DNA from: Letharia columbiana
Taxonomy: Eukaryota > Ascomycota > Lecanoromycetes > Lecanorales > Parmeliaceae
DNA length: 64,000 bases
NCBI RefSeq assembly: GCF_014066305.1
Contig: NW_023501037.1
Coordinates: 558,001-622,000, forward strand
Reading direction: 5' to 3'
The translations under genes were made by a program, and so were the position numbers. The notes under the pieces are model-generated. The model searched no databases. It worked only from the letters and a program-made list of their open reading frames with translations, and was not told the DNA's origin. Numbering within the stretch: the stretch's first letter is position 1; the number at the start of each line of letters is the position of its first letter. Shown piece after piece: positions 36,572 to 47,784 of the stretch.

Positions 36572-39247
36572 ATGGCGCAAAGAAAGGGTGGAGAAGCAGA
36601 CTCGTACTACAACCAAGTGCCTGGCGGCCAAAGCAACGGTGGTGACGGGCAATATGCAACCCCTCCTCCCATGCAATATCCTCCTCAAGCAGCAAACAAT
36701 GCATACCAAAGCAACTCCAACCCCAAATATCAGCAGCCTCCACCCAACTATGGTCAGAACTTCCAAAACTCCGGTTCCCCGTCAATGGCAGCAGGCGATG
36801 GGAAGCAAACGTTTGATCAGGTTTTCAAGCTGGGTACGTGATTTCGGACTGATTCCTCTCTATTCGGCGCTTTGGTCTGGATCATGAGTCATGTTTTGGC
36901 GGGGGAAGAAAGGCTTTTCCCCCAGCTATGCTTCTGAGACTGGTCTTACGATTCCAGTGCGTGCCAGGAGATGGGCTTCGTTTCCTTGTTCCTTTTCCAG
37001 ATCTGTCTAAAAACTGGCTATCATCCCCTTCTCATACGTCCTAAACTTATATTATGAGTGGAAATATTTTCTTGAGATGGGCATGCTGACTCCGAAATTA
37101 TTATCAGACAAACCCAAGTACAATGACGTTTGGGCCGGAATACTCGTGCGTCCAGTCTTGTTATGGTTGTAGACCACTTCGCACTCACTGATTCATTCAG
37201 CTCATTTTGACATTCCTCGGCTTCGCTGCCGTCTCTGGCATCTCTCTGCAGGGATATTCTGCAAACAAGGGCCTTAGTGGAGGTGGCATCTACAACGCTG
37301 GCAACAACTTCTCCCTAAACACCAATACCATCGTCCTATTCGTTTTTGTCCTCGCCGTCGCTTTGGTTCTGTCCTGGACATACTTCACCCTTGCCCGTGC
37401 ATTCACAAAGCAGTTCATCTGGATTACTGGTATCTTAAACATCCTCTTCGGCATTGGCACTGCCATCTACTACTTTGTGCGACACTACTACTCCGCTGCA
37501 GTAGTTTTTGCTGTCTTTGGTATCTTCAGCATTGTATGTACATCTCAGAGCTTATTCTTCCTATTGCGGACGACTTTCTGAGCTGCAAGATTATCCTGGG
37601 GGTACAGAGCTCTTAATACCTCTTTGAGTTGTCTTGTTGCTCGGACTTCTGCCGCGAAGAAGGAATGCTCACTCCGATATCTTCATAGGTATGCTTCGTC
37701 ACGTGGATCCCGAGAATTCCTTTTAGTGTGGTCATGCTTCAGCAGACAATGGATGTCGCCAGTACGTATTTTCGGAGCCCATATTTCCCCTTTTGGAGCA
37801 AGTCTTGAACCTTGAGACACGTCTCGGTGATCCAAGGCTCAATGTACCTCCTCGAGTAGGCAATACTGACTGCGGAATTCTAATATAGAGTCTTTCGGGC
37901 ATGTCTTCCTCGTCAGCGCTATTGGCGGTATAGCTTCAGTTGCTTTTGGTGCCTGGTTTTCTCTCACTTTAGTCTCTGGTAGGTGATCATGCGGTATTAC
38001 ATTCCCAGCCCATGCCGCCATTTCATTTTCAAGGCGTAAGCTGAGAATTAAAAGCCCATCCTGTTGCCGGATCTTATCTTCTACTCAATCACTGTCTCAA
38101 AAGAGCAAAGGCTGACCCTGAAAAGTGTACGTGAAATATGAACCTTCCGGTGGAGGGTCAAACCCTGCTTGTGCCAGTGGAAGCAGTGCAGGTGGTTGCT
38201 CATCAGCCAAAGTGATTGGCTTGATCGTTTTTATAACCTTCGCCGGTACGCTCCTTATAAGCTATCCATTTGCCTCAAAGAAGGCTTACTGACTCCCAGA
38301 TGCGCAGGATACTGGATCACTGAGTGGTAAGACTTACCCAGCCCCAAATTTCCCGTCAATGGAATGTTTTCAAGAGCGCCGAGAGATGTCCTGGGCGTCT
38401 CAAACAATCCAGACACATATCCCATGATTCCATCTCCCGGCTTAAAGAGAAGTTACTGACTCTTTAATTCTATTAGGCTTAAGAATACAATCCACTCCAT
38501 CGTCGCAGGTATCTATGGCAGCTGGTTCTTCTGTGCTGGGAAGCCAGGAGGGATGCCAAGTGGTGCGACAAGGGGTGCAGCCAAGAGGGCTTTCACATAC
38601 TCTTTTGGCAGTATCAGCTTTGGATCACTGGTCGTGGCTCTCATTAATATGGTGCGCCAGGCAGTCAGCATAGCCCAGCAGCAGGAGGCTCAGGGAGGGA
38701 ATATGGCCGCCTCGATCGCGTTTTGTTGCCTCGGATGTATTATTGGATTGATTGATTGGGCTGTTCAGTAAGAACCTCTTGTACCATTTGCGAAGACCCC
38801 TACTGACCATTCAGATTCATCAATCGCTATGCATTCATACATATCGCCCTTTACGGCAAAGCCTACATCCCCGCCGCTAAAGACACCTGGACCATGATGA
38901 AGGACCGTGGAATCGATGCTTTGATCAATGATTGCTTAATTGGACCGGTCCTGACAATGGGATCTACGTTCGTGGCTTACACTTGTGCCCTTCTCGCGTA
39001 TCTATACCTGCAGTTCACCAAGCCGGGTTATAACGACGGCGGAACCTTCACACCAGTGGTAATGGCTTTCTCATTCTTGATAGGACTACAGGTCTGTCAG
39101 ATTTTTATGACGCCCATTGGAAGTGGTGTGGATACAATCTTCGTGGCTGCGGCATGGGATCCAGATGTTTTGATGAGGGATCACCCGGACTTGTACCAGA
39201 GGATGGTCAGGGTCTACCCGAAGGTGCAGCAGATGATCCATGCCTGA
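36572..39247 (+). CDS. PNS1: Choline-transporter-like protein PNS1 (CTL/SLC44 family)
   Basis: Nine exons: 36572-36833, 37108-37145, 37201-37533, 37689-37761, 37889-37978, 38126-38245, 38308-38326 (19 nt), 38477-38767, 38815-39247; 552 aa. All phases agree. PNS1 is a multi-pass plasma-membrane protein related to choline transporters; its substrate in fungi is not proven. The N-terminal ~90 residues are a Gln/Pro/Asn-rich cytosolic tail ending KQTFDQVFKLDKPKYNDVWA. Membrane segments include ILLILTFLGFAAVSGISLQG, TIVLFVFVLAVALVLSW and GIASVAFGAWFSLTLVSVYV. Family motifs are WLKNTIHSIVAGIYGSWFFC, GSISFGSLVVALI and NRYAFIHIALYGKAYIPAAK, with a C-terminal HPDLYQRMVRVYP. The multi-intron structure is unusual in this window. 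Confidence 0.92.
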
Positions 39248-39662
39248 GAGGCGGAGCAGCGAGGTTTTGGATAGTGGCTCTTCTCCCGCGATGACCTTTT
39301 CTTAAAACACTCTTAATTCTCGTCACGGACCGGCGCTTCATTGAATAGAGAGATACCCGAGCATGCGTACACAGCGAGGTATGGGAGGAGGAGACTGCCG
39401 ACGCAGAGACAAAGCAACGTTCATAGAAAACCCTTTTATAATCGATTGGAAAGACTCGCGACTTATGCTCTTACCCAATGCTTAAATTTTCAGAGCATTA
39501 ATATGTACCGTCACTCATACCACTGAAGACAAGCCGTTTCTTACCTTAGAATCCCTCTCGATCTGGCTAGCGTACATTCGCCACACCAAGAGATATCAAA
39601 ATCCCGCCCATTAATGTATGTTGTTCCTCACTCAACAAGTACACGTACAGTCCACCATAAAA
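39248..39662. other. Intergenic region
   Basis: About 415 nt with the PNS1 3' UTR and eIF3g promoter. Nothing else seen. Confidence 0.5.
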
Positions 39663-40742
39663 ATGTCTAAAATCGCTAAGTATATCATCTCCTTACCACT
39701 GTTGCTTATCAGGGGCCTTTCTGACATTCTACCAGCCGTCCAGACTGGGCCGACGATGTCGAAAATGACCTTGACGATCCCGCAACCCTACCTCCGCAAA
39801 CCGTAACCACGAACAAGGACGGTACCAAAACGGTCACTTCCTACCGGTTCAACGACGACGGCAAACGGGTCAAAACCACTCGCCGCATACGCACCACCAT
39901 TGTCAAAGAATTCGTCAACCCCCGCGTCGCCGAGCGCAAAGGCTGGGCGAAGTTTGGGCTCGAAAAAGGCCATGCCGCCGGACCGAGCTTCGACACCACA
40001 AGCGTGGGCGAGAACATTATATTCCGACCGAGCGTGACGTGGAAGAGAGACGGGAAAGAGGAGAAGAAAGTGGGGGATGACCCGAAGGAGAAGCTGAAGA
40101 ACATGAAAGTCAAGTGCAGGATCTGTGACGGGGAGCACTTCACAGCCAGGTGTCCGTTCAAGGACACGATGGCGCCGATGGGAGAGGACGGAGCCGGTGC
40201 CGCGGGCGGGGCGGGTGCCGATGGGGACGAGGATGGGCCGCCGAAGGAGGGCGGTCTGGGTACTGGGGGAGGGGGTTACGTGCCGCCGCACCTCAGGAAA
40301 GGAGGAGCCGCCGGTGCCGGCGAGCGGATGGGAGGGAAGTACGAGAGGGACGACCTGGCTACGTTGAGAGTGACCAATGTGCGCCGGTCCAGAAATCCTC
40401 CCTTGCTTTGGCTTTACGCTGACGTTCGAACGTGTCTACAGGTTTCCGAGTTCGCGGAAGAGAACGATCTGCGGGAGATATTCGAACGCTTCGGCCGAGT
40501 CACGCGTGTGTTCCTCGCCAAGGACAGGGATACGAACAGAGCGAAAGGGTTCGCCTTCATCAGCTTCCAAGAGCGGACCGACGCCGCAAAGGCTTGTGAG
40601 AAGATCGATGGCTGTAAGTGCTGCCGCGTGCCAAACATTCCGCAAACGGCAAACATCGTTCGAGGCTTTCTGACATTGCTGTGCAGATGGCTATGGACAC
40701 TTGATCCTTCGGGTCGAATTTGCCAAGCGAGCTGCCAACTAG
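39663..40742 (+). CDS. TIF35: Eukaryotic translation initiation factor 3 subunit G
   Basis: Exons 39663-39679 (17 nt), 39736-40378, 40442-40613, 40687-40742; 295 aa. Introns 56, 63 and 73 nt keep phase. eIF3g is an RNA-binding subunit of eIF3, active in scanning and reinitiation. The N-terminus joins to [11 protein letters not shown] across the first intron. [20 protein letters not shown] and [19 protein letters not shown] are family blocks. A CX2CX3HX4C zinc knuckle lies in [16 protein letters not shown] Gly-rich linker ends [10 protein letters not shown]. The RRM at the C-terminus shows [29 protein letters not shown] (RNP1) and [15 protein letters not shown] at the very end. Confidence 0.95.
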
Positions 40743-40974
40743 AGCTACGGGCCGGTGTGCACGGACACGAGATAATGCATTGCTTGCTGTAATCAATGAG
40801 ACGACCCTGCCGATGTCGGTCTGGCCGCTCCTTCTGATTTCTCCATCCGCCTCTCATGCTTTCTTCCCCTCGTGAACTTTCCTCCCGATCCCTACGGGTG
40901 ATTCCGGCCGACGTGGACGTGGACAAATGCTCACGTCCATTCTCGGCCCCGCCGAGCTTCCGTCGGAGGCTCAG

Positions 40975-41046
40975 AATGAGGTGAGAAGGACCATGAGATA
41001 AGTGAGCCCTACGGCCCTCCTATATACGCATCAACAACAAAGGACC
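40975..41046 (+). repeat. Copy 1 of a 72-nt dispersed direct repeat
   Basis: Aligns without gaps to 41910-41981 at roughly three-quarters identity by eye, ending in the shared CATCAACAACAA. Offset between copies is 935 nt. Confidence 0.7.
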
Positions 41047-41909
41047 GGCTAGTTGCTGCTGCTGCTGCTGCAAAAATGGTTCCCGACACCATCGAGTGGC
41101 TCCTAACCACCCCTTCCAAGTATGCGATGCCACCAGGCCTTGTCTTCGTCCATGTCCGCGTCCGCGTCCCTTTACCTGCCCGTGCCCTGATTATTCTTCT
41201 GTCTCCTTGATCCTTGATCCGACTGCCTTTTGCTCTTGGTTTGTTGTCCGTGGTCTGTTGTGCGCGATCTGTGCTTGATGCCTGCTATCGATCCCCCATC
41301 GCTTGCTATGAGATCGTGATGCCTACATGCTGAGTAGGGCTTTGTATCCTCGTCCAGTCGTGCGTTCATTGCTGCGATTGACTGTGTGTGCGTACTATAA
41401 TAGGGCCTTGGCTTGTCCGGTTGCGCTTCCGTTGCCCATTGAATATGTGTGTGTGCTTGTGTGTGTGTGCCTACGGGGGTCGAGATGTTGGAGTACTTTC
41501 GCTGAACGACTGTATGTGCCTATGGCTTCAGGCTTTTCGTTGCCGTCGGGGCCTTTCCTCCTGACTGTGCCTACCTCGTGCTTGGGCTTTGTACCTACGA
41601 GAGTAGGGCTTTCGGTTGCCGGTGGGGGCTTTCTCGCCTTGGATGTGGTCGTGGGCCTACGCCGTGGTAGGGCTTTCCGGCGAAATGTTCTCCATCTTCC
41701 CTGGCGGAAATCCTGCACTGTACCCTCCTGAAACCTAGTCCTTGACCCCTCTGAATATTGAATGCCTCAGCCGCTATCTCCCTTTGTGAATCGTGGTTGG
41801 TGTGAGAGTGTGTGCGAGGATTCTCAGTGCAATGTATACATCATTTTGTACACAAGGGATCCTGCCCCGCAGCTGCGCTGCACGGGCCCAGAACCTGTTG
41901 GACGCTTGG

Positions 41910-41981
41910 AACGAGATGAGAAGGATGATGAGGTATGTGCGCCTTACGACCCTAGTATATAGACATCAACAACAAGGAAAG
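41910..41981 (+). repeat. Copy 2 of a 72-nt dispersed direct repeat
   Basis: Second copy of the unit at 40975-41046, same orientation. The upstream frame of this copy (LLDAWNEMRRMM) resembles that of copy 1 (SEAQNEVRRTMR). The duplication may therefore include exon and intron sequence of an old gene. Confidence 0.7.
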
Positions 41982-42109
41982 GGTTAATCGTGGTAGTAGA
42001 TATGGCTTCCAATTTTCTACATTTGATTCAATCCTGCCTATCGAGTCAAAGAATGTAGAGATGCTGTGCGTGAAAGATCAAGCACGGCTATCAAACGGCG
42101 TGTTGAAAT

Positions 42110-42481
42110 GCCACAAAGCTAGGCCTCATCCCCGAGCAGCCGACAACTGAGACGAATGCTCTACAGGTTATTTACTTTGGACACTCTGGTTCCATTTTTT
42201 TTATATAGGGAGATTTTGCTGCGAGTGAAAATGCTGTTGAGGAAGAGGAAGACGAAAAGTCAGAACAAATCCAGGAGACTCAAAGACGATGGCTGTGTGG
42301 CCAGAGCCACAATGTGAGACCCAATATCTCGACGACTGGATTTTGAGGATCGTGTGAGACTAAAGGGGTCAGAAACGGATTTATTGATGCAGCTGGATGG
42401 GCGGGCGAAGGAAGAGAATTCGCAAGACCACAAGGAGGCTGTAGGACCGGTCATGTGTCAGGAAGACCAGTATGCGACATG
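42110..42481 (+). pseudogene. Probable decayed coding fragment, plus strand
   Basis: Two coding-like blocks can be joined across a 42-nt intron (GTTATT...TATATAG). The first reads LGLIPEQPTTETNALQ and then GDFAASENAVEEEEDEKSEQ, IQETQRRWLCGQSHN. The frame then breaks: the next frame continues with RRLDFEDRVRLKGSETDLLM and QLDGRAKEENSQDHKEAVGP to a stop near 42481. A one-base shift near 42325-42332 would join them. There is no recognisable family, and no start was found. I infer a relic gene with a frameshift; an undetected intron is the alternative. Confidence 0.4.
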
Positions 42482-42516
42482 AATGGTAAAGACTTATTAA
42501 TCTCTCTTTGTTGTAG

Positions 42517-43165
42517 CTAACGGCCTTCTTTAAATACATCATTCACCTTCCTCCAAAGACGCAGATAGGCTTCCACGAAGACAACGACGTCGGCGAAATC
42601 GCGTTTAGTGAAGACGCCCATCCAATGTCTGATTAGATCTGTTTCTGAATCGAGGTACACCAAACGGGCAGATGGTGGGGAGGCAACCGACGGCTCCGGC
42701 TCCTGTGCATCGGAAGTTTCTTGAACATTTTCAGTTTTGTAGAATGATACGCATGGGCGAACCTATTGTCCGTAGGTAGATTGCCAGCAGTCCATCTCGC
42801 ATTGCGCTGTCCATGAGTGGAAAGCCAAACGCGTGATCAATTCCCACGTTCTCACTCTCCTGTGCGATGATGGCTGGGGGTTAGAAGCTCAGAAATACCT
42901 CTTCATCTTTGTAGCAAAGATCTCTCTTTGATGTCGGGTCGTAATCCTCTCATGGCAAACTTCAAGGGATTGGGCAAGAGGCTGGCTTTGAATATTCTCT
43001 AGAATTGTATGGCCATTGTTCCTACCCCGAAAATTCTCAGAACTTTCAGAATTCTAAGTAAATTTCTCTATGATTTCGGTTGTTCCTCTGCCTGGGAGCT
43101 CTTCTTCCGGGCTTTCCCATAGCAAATTCGACTCGACTTCTTGCGGGACACTGAGCCGTGTGCTT
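42517..43165 (-). pseudogene. Probable gene remnant with an in-frame TAG, minus strand
   Basis: Minus-strand coding blocks at 43165-43026, 42948-42899, 42859-42763 and 42719-42517 agree in phase across introns of 77, 39 and 43 nt. They read VESNLLWESPEEELPGRGTT, then DYDPTSKRDLCYKDEE, NVGIDHAFGFPLMDSAMRDG, LYLDSETD-like VYLDSETDLIRHWMGVFTKR and FADVVVFVEAYLRLWRKVND, ending KEGR and a stop. Within the first block a TAG at 43054-43056 interrupts the frame. Either the gene is dead, or the TAG is the end of another intron (TTACTTAG is a good acceptor). Two introns are near the minimum length. The 5' part was not found. No family is recognised. Confidence 0.45.
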
Positions 43166-43690
43166 CTGAGAAAGTCAGGGCATGCAGATCATCAGGTAGG
43201 AATGTGTCTGCACAATAACATGTCAGCCGTATCCTGAAAACTGCAACTGTAGGCTGGAAATTTGCCTGCTTCAAGGCCCGCGACGCTGTCAACAGTGTAG
43301 TTTCGAGGCCAGACTATACCACTCATCAAGACTCGCTGCGCACCGTGTGGTGCAGGGGCTACATGGCATCGCACTGCGCACACTTTCAATGCCTTATCTG
43401 TGTCGTGGTGTGTACGGTCAAGCATCGGATTTGCTGATACTCATTTCGCGGGGTTGATTCTTCGATTGTATCTTTGGATATCTTGAATGATCCGCCGTTA
43501 CAGCCCAGAAATGTCCTGTTGTACACTCTTCGAGTTCGTCAGATCTCAGTGGACGTAGTTATGCCCTCAAGGATCTTCAATACACCTTGATCAAGCTGTC
43601 AGTACATTGACAATGTAACGATCTGATCTCACGGTGACACCACACTATCTCGTATAGTAAAGAGCCGAATAACACCGTACTCGTCAAGAC

Positions 43691-43735
43691 ACTGGCTGTC
43701 TCACTGGCTGTCACACTGGCTGTCACACTGGTTGC
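43691..43735. repeat. 12-bp tandem repeat (ACTGGCTGTCAC), about 3.5 copies
   Basis: Units start at 43691, 43703 and 43715, with a partial copy at 43727. The first unit differs at one base (TC in place of AC). Confidence 0.85.
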
Positions 43736-45434
43736 GCACGACACCACCGTGACAGCATGGCGGGCCTTGGGCTACCTCAACATATGCTCAATACTTGGCA
43801 GCTTTGGAGCATAGGACGAAGAGAGGCGACAAGATGGGATTGGAGCGTAGGAAGTCCGAAAGTTTGGTATGCCAAAATACAAAGCCGGCCTGGCATCTGG
43901 GGAGTGCTGGGGCAGAGCTCGAGCCTAATTCTGCTATGGAAGCAGATTCTCCATAGCTTGGTAAATTGAGAGAAGGGGCCCGTGTTGGGACAGCCAATGG
44001 CAAGAGGTGCGTCTAGTTAGTGTCAACGGAGGAAAGGCTGGAGACAGGTCAGCGGATGGCATCTAGAGCATTCCAAGGAAGCAGAGGATGAGCTCGTCTA
44101 ACGGTCTGCCATCCAATAAATCGCTTAACGAGACATGGTGAAGAGATCAACGGGTAATGATTGCTAGACCATCCCGGACGGTGAGCTCAGCGGCCAGCGA
44201 ACAGGTCCAGCTGAGCTCTGCGTTGGGCTTCACTTGATCAATGTGCTCCAGGCAAAATGAATACGTGCCAATGGTTGTCCGATCCTATCCCGATTCCTAT
44301 TTGCCTCACCCTCTGGTGCCTCGGAATAGGCCTACGCACCAAAATGATAAGCTGCATACCTCTCGGCACTAGAAGATCCGTCTAGTCTCGGTAAGATCAA
44401 AACTTGATGTTGCCTCCAGGCTTACCACCACCATCGCATCAATCCCCCTAAGTATGCATAGTCCGTGCAGCTCATCAAACCGCCGATCGACGGGCTCCTA
44501 AACTTGCTCCCGTACTTGTTCGGCTTTCCTACAGCCGTGATATCTTTCGTAATGACTATGGAATATACTGAGAGGGTGTCGTTCGCTTCAAGGCAAATCT
44601 TGTGGGAACAGTGCGCTAACACTAGTGCTTCCCTTGATTTAATCTAGAAGGTTGCAGTGACCTCGAGTGGCAGTCATCGCAGCGGGGCTATATTGAAATC
44701 TCACTCACTGACGCCGTGATGCGCCTCACGCAGCCATACTTAGGCAGGTGTCAATATCAAGGGGCCCGGGAGTGTGAGACGACTCCTGCCTATACATCCA
44801 TCTTTCGTACCCTGATACATGGTGACCTGACTCGCTAGCAATGATTTAGCAGTGGCTAGAATCGGAATGAGAATCAGGAATACGGGAGGCTAGCCTATGT
44901 GAATAGCCGTTGGTTGATCGTGACTCTTCAATCCTTTGGCTTGGCCGAGAGCTTCTGGGTGCAGGTGTGCAGGAAAGAGGCGCTATCTGAAACCCTTCTT
45001 CCAAGGACATTTCTCCAAGGTACTGACTGTCCCTTAGCTAAGGTATCTCGGACTCGGTAAAGTAGACGCTGGGTAATTTGAGCTACGAATACTAAAGTAA
45101 GATACCTTACTTTACCCTCACGGCCGGAAGCACCAAACCCTCATTTCAAGACGTCTCAACGCTTAGTGTAGAGAGACACTAAAGCACAGTGCGTGACCGA
45201 TGGCATCATTTGCCCATTTCCAGGCTACTTCCGTCATCAGTCATCCACCAATCTGCTTTTGAGCCAAATAGCCGAGAACCGCGTAGTATTGCATGGACTT
45301 AAAAGCGCTTGTAGTCACTGTCCTGAGGCAGCAATGATTAAGAATTATGGAAAGTCGATGGCAGATACGCCTCAGTACGAGCATGGCGAAATTCTTAGCT
45401 TTTTTTTTGTTTTTTTCTTTTTTTGGAGATGGGT

Positions 45435-45495
45435 AATTAACGAGGGATGAAGGATGTGGGATGAGGGATGCGTGATGCGTGATGAGTGATGCCAT
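45435..45495. repeat. GATG-rich degenerate tandem repeat
   Basis: Repeated GGGATGA, GGGATGC and GTGATG units follow a T-rich tract at 45401-45426. Confidence 0.6.
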
Positions 45496-46060
45496 CGATG
45501 CGGGTCAAGGAGGACTGGGTGGCGGGGATCGCACGAGCAGGATATAGAACCAGGGTGGAAGGCGGGTAAGGTAGCTAGGGTGCGTGCGGTGCTAAGATAT
45601 AAGGTAGGTAGATCTATTTAGGTACATGTACTAGTACCTTAGGTGGGGCGAGGGTTGGGTGAGAGTGATCGGATAACAGGAAACAGGATACATACTCTAA
45701 AAGAAGACAAGGACGGTGCGGGGTAAAATTATCGTGGTGCGATGGTGTGGTGGTGTGGGTCCCGCAGATGCAATCATGTCTTTCTTGCATTCACCTTTTA
45801 CATTGGCTAAAAATCAACCTTGAATTAGTGGTGTGCCATTTGTGACTGTGAATGTCCGGTAATCATTACGAGAATGCGGCGCTGCTGAACTTGTTTGAAC
45901 TTGCTGGAGTGCAGGGGGATGAGATGATGTACTCACAAGCATGGCTGATGATTTGCCTCGTCGCAATCATTGGGAGTGAGAGAATGTGAGAACTGGAACG
46001 ATCATGCTGCTTATTTCTCAGAGCCCACTTCATGCGGCAAGGTCACATGGCGGCAACGCT

Positions 46061-46091
46061 AGGAGAATAGGAGAATAGGAGAGTAGGAGAA
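46061..46091. repeat. 10-bp tandem repeat (AGGAGAATAGG)
   Basis: Three units, the last one changed (AGGAGAGTAGG). Confidence 0.7.
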
Positions 46092-46534
46092 ATCCATCCC
46101 ATCCTTGAGATATCGGCTGCACAGAAACGATCGACGGTAAGATTCCTTCCCTACGGAGTATGCATAAGCAACGGAGGGACAAGCCAACTGGTGCCTTCGT
46201 GTGTGCTGTGCGCCTTGAGTCAGTCAGTCAGAACGGTTTGATATTCGTGGCACGGGGGCACAAGATATGAAGCTTCTTTTGATTTGTCTAACTTCTCAAA
46301 TCTTACCCCCAACCACAGACACTCTATTCCACCGTTTCATACTTACCATTTCCCACCACTTCACTTTCCATCATTTCTAAAGTATGTGGGAACCTTTTTA
46401 GGTTGCCTTGCCTCGGTTCTGTGGGCAGGGCCGCTGCTGCCGTCCACTAATAAGGCAACTACAAAAGTATCTACTTATAATCTAAGCTAAGGTACTTTAG
46501 ACCCAGTCAAAACATCTGCTAGTGAGTTTACGGC

Positions 46535-46576
46535 AAGGAAGTACTAAGGAAGCACTAAGGAAGCACTAAGGAAGCT
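46535..46576. repeat. 11-bp tandem repeat (AAGGAAGCACT), about 4 copies
   Basis: The first unit has AAGTACT; the next two are exact; the last is truncated. Two copies of GCAATCGCTATA follow shortly after (from about 46582 and 46600). Confidence 0.75.
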
Positions 46577-46662
46577 GAGGTGCAATCGCTATATCGAGGG
46601 CAATCGCTATAAGATGGGTTTGTTATGGATGGAAGTTGAGTTACAAATCCTTATATCCATCC

Positions 46663-46760
46663 CTGCTTGAGTCAGATCAATCCCATTACAGTTCCCTGCT
46701 TGAGTCAGATCACTCCCATTACATTTCTCTGCTTGAGTCAGATCAACCCCAATACATTAT
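46663..46760. repeat. 33-bp tandem repeat, three copies, each with TGAGTCA
   Basis: Units begin at 46663, 46696 and 46729 with CTGCTTGAGTCAGATCA. TGAGTCA sits at 46668, 46701 and 46734, exactly 33 nt apart. TGA(C/G)TCA is the known target of Gcn4/CpcA and AP-1-like bZIP factors. Binding here is inference. Confidence 0.85.
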
Positions 46761-46989
46761 GCAGTAGTCCTCAGGACAGTACGACTGTACCTACGAGGGT
46801 AGCAGTAGCCGGCACACGGGCAGTGTCCAAGCAATTACCATCCTCGATGACTTAGGGGTAGTAGTATCGCATTCATGCGTGCCTTAGCGCAAGCCCTAGT
46901 CAAATATAGAATAGCAGGTAGCAAGGTGTACCAATATACCTTATGATCTTTATCAATTTGCGAACATTCCAACCCCATTCACTCCACCA

Positions 46990-47280
46990 TGCGGCCTGCC
47001 GAGAACGATTCGTCCGTAAGACTGGATGAATGGCTCGGAGAATTGGTTGATGGCTTCACATATAGCCTGCTGCATGTAACCTTCCCTCCCCCACCAACGG
47101 AATCGTGCTGGAAGCCTTGATCAGCAGCCTCTATAACGAACCCCTCAACGTTCCCAAGCCGTATCCTGCATCTGCTCAACACTTTAGCCGCTAACTTCTT
47201 GCCCAACCTCCCAGAGGCGCTCAATCTTATGAGGGGTCATGCATCTCACGCTTGCCACTCATTCAGCTATCTTTAGTGTG
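46990..47280 (+). pseudogene. Possible coding relic with two frame changes
   Basis: Starting from ATG 46990 the sequence reads RLDEWLGELVDGFTYSLLHV. It continues in a second frame with LEALISSLYNEPLNVPKP, and in a third with RILHLLNTLAANFLPNLPEA. Each block has coding-like composition, but no splice signals join them. Family unknown; chance cannot be excluded. Confidence 0.25.
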
Positions 47281-47784
47281 CCTCGATGGGGTGACAGTGT
47301 GCGGTATCATGTAGAATTACCCTCCTGGCTCCTTTCCCTGGCAAGATCACGGTGCTAAGGCTAGACTGCCCATCTCGACCCAGGCCTATATAGAGACCAC
47401 CCTTCCCCACTGCACGATAGAAATCATCATCAGTCCAAGAACCCAAACCCCTTTCAAAAATTTCTCTTCTTTCAGTGGCTTTCTCTGTCGTGGCTTCCGA
47501 AGACATACCTGTCGACCCTCCATCTTTCTTCCAACTTCTCTTCTCTACACCCGCCTCCCTCACCCTCTCACAGGGAGTCGACTCCCGTGGGAAACAGCAC
47601 AACATTCTCTGGCCTAGTCAACGCCGACCCTTGATCAAATCACCAAGGCGTTCATACCTGTACACAGGATTTCAGCAACCCCGTCGTACCATTTCATCTT
47701 GCCAGTGGTCAGACCGAGAGACTTCACTTTGCATTTTCTTTTGCGATATCTTCCAACCAGCACATCGGAGCCTTGGCCGTAGCC

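Larger units (their letters stand above)
40743..42109. other. Gene-poor region with coding-like remnants and a duplicated unit
   Basis: An open plus frame (about 40868-40980) encodes GRRGRGQMLTSILGPAELPS and may be an exon or relic. A CTG repeat (41056-41070) precedes an ATG at 41076 (MVPDTIEWLLTTPS) with a GTATGC donor after 41119. This could be a first exon, but no matching next exon was found. A GT-rich microsatellite lies at about 41446-41470. A 72-nt unit is present twice (see repeat entries). No complete gene can be drawn. Confidence 0.4.
43166..47784. other. Gene desert with tandem repeats, about 4.6 kb
   Basis: No intact gene supported. It holds several simple and tandem repeats (separate entries), a T-rich tract (45401-45426), AGGTACCT-like palindromes, and a coding-like relic near 46990-47280. 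The last ~500 nt are pyrimidine-rich and probably the leader and promoter of the NDT80-type gene. Confidence 0.5.

Noticed and set aside
43757..43969. 70-codon plus-strand frame in the desert
   Set aside because: Composition is not coding-like and there are no splice sites or family resemblance.
43690..46760. Tandem repeats as a possible CRISPR array
   Set aside because: Units are contiguous without unique spacers, and the genome is eukaryotic.
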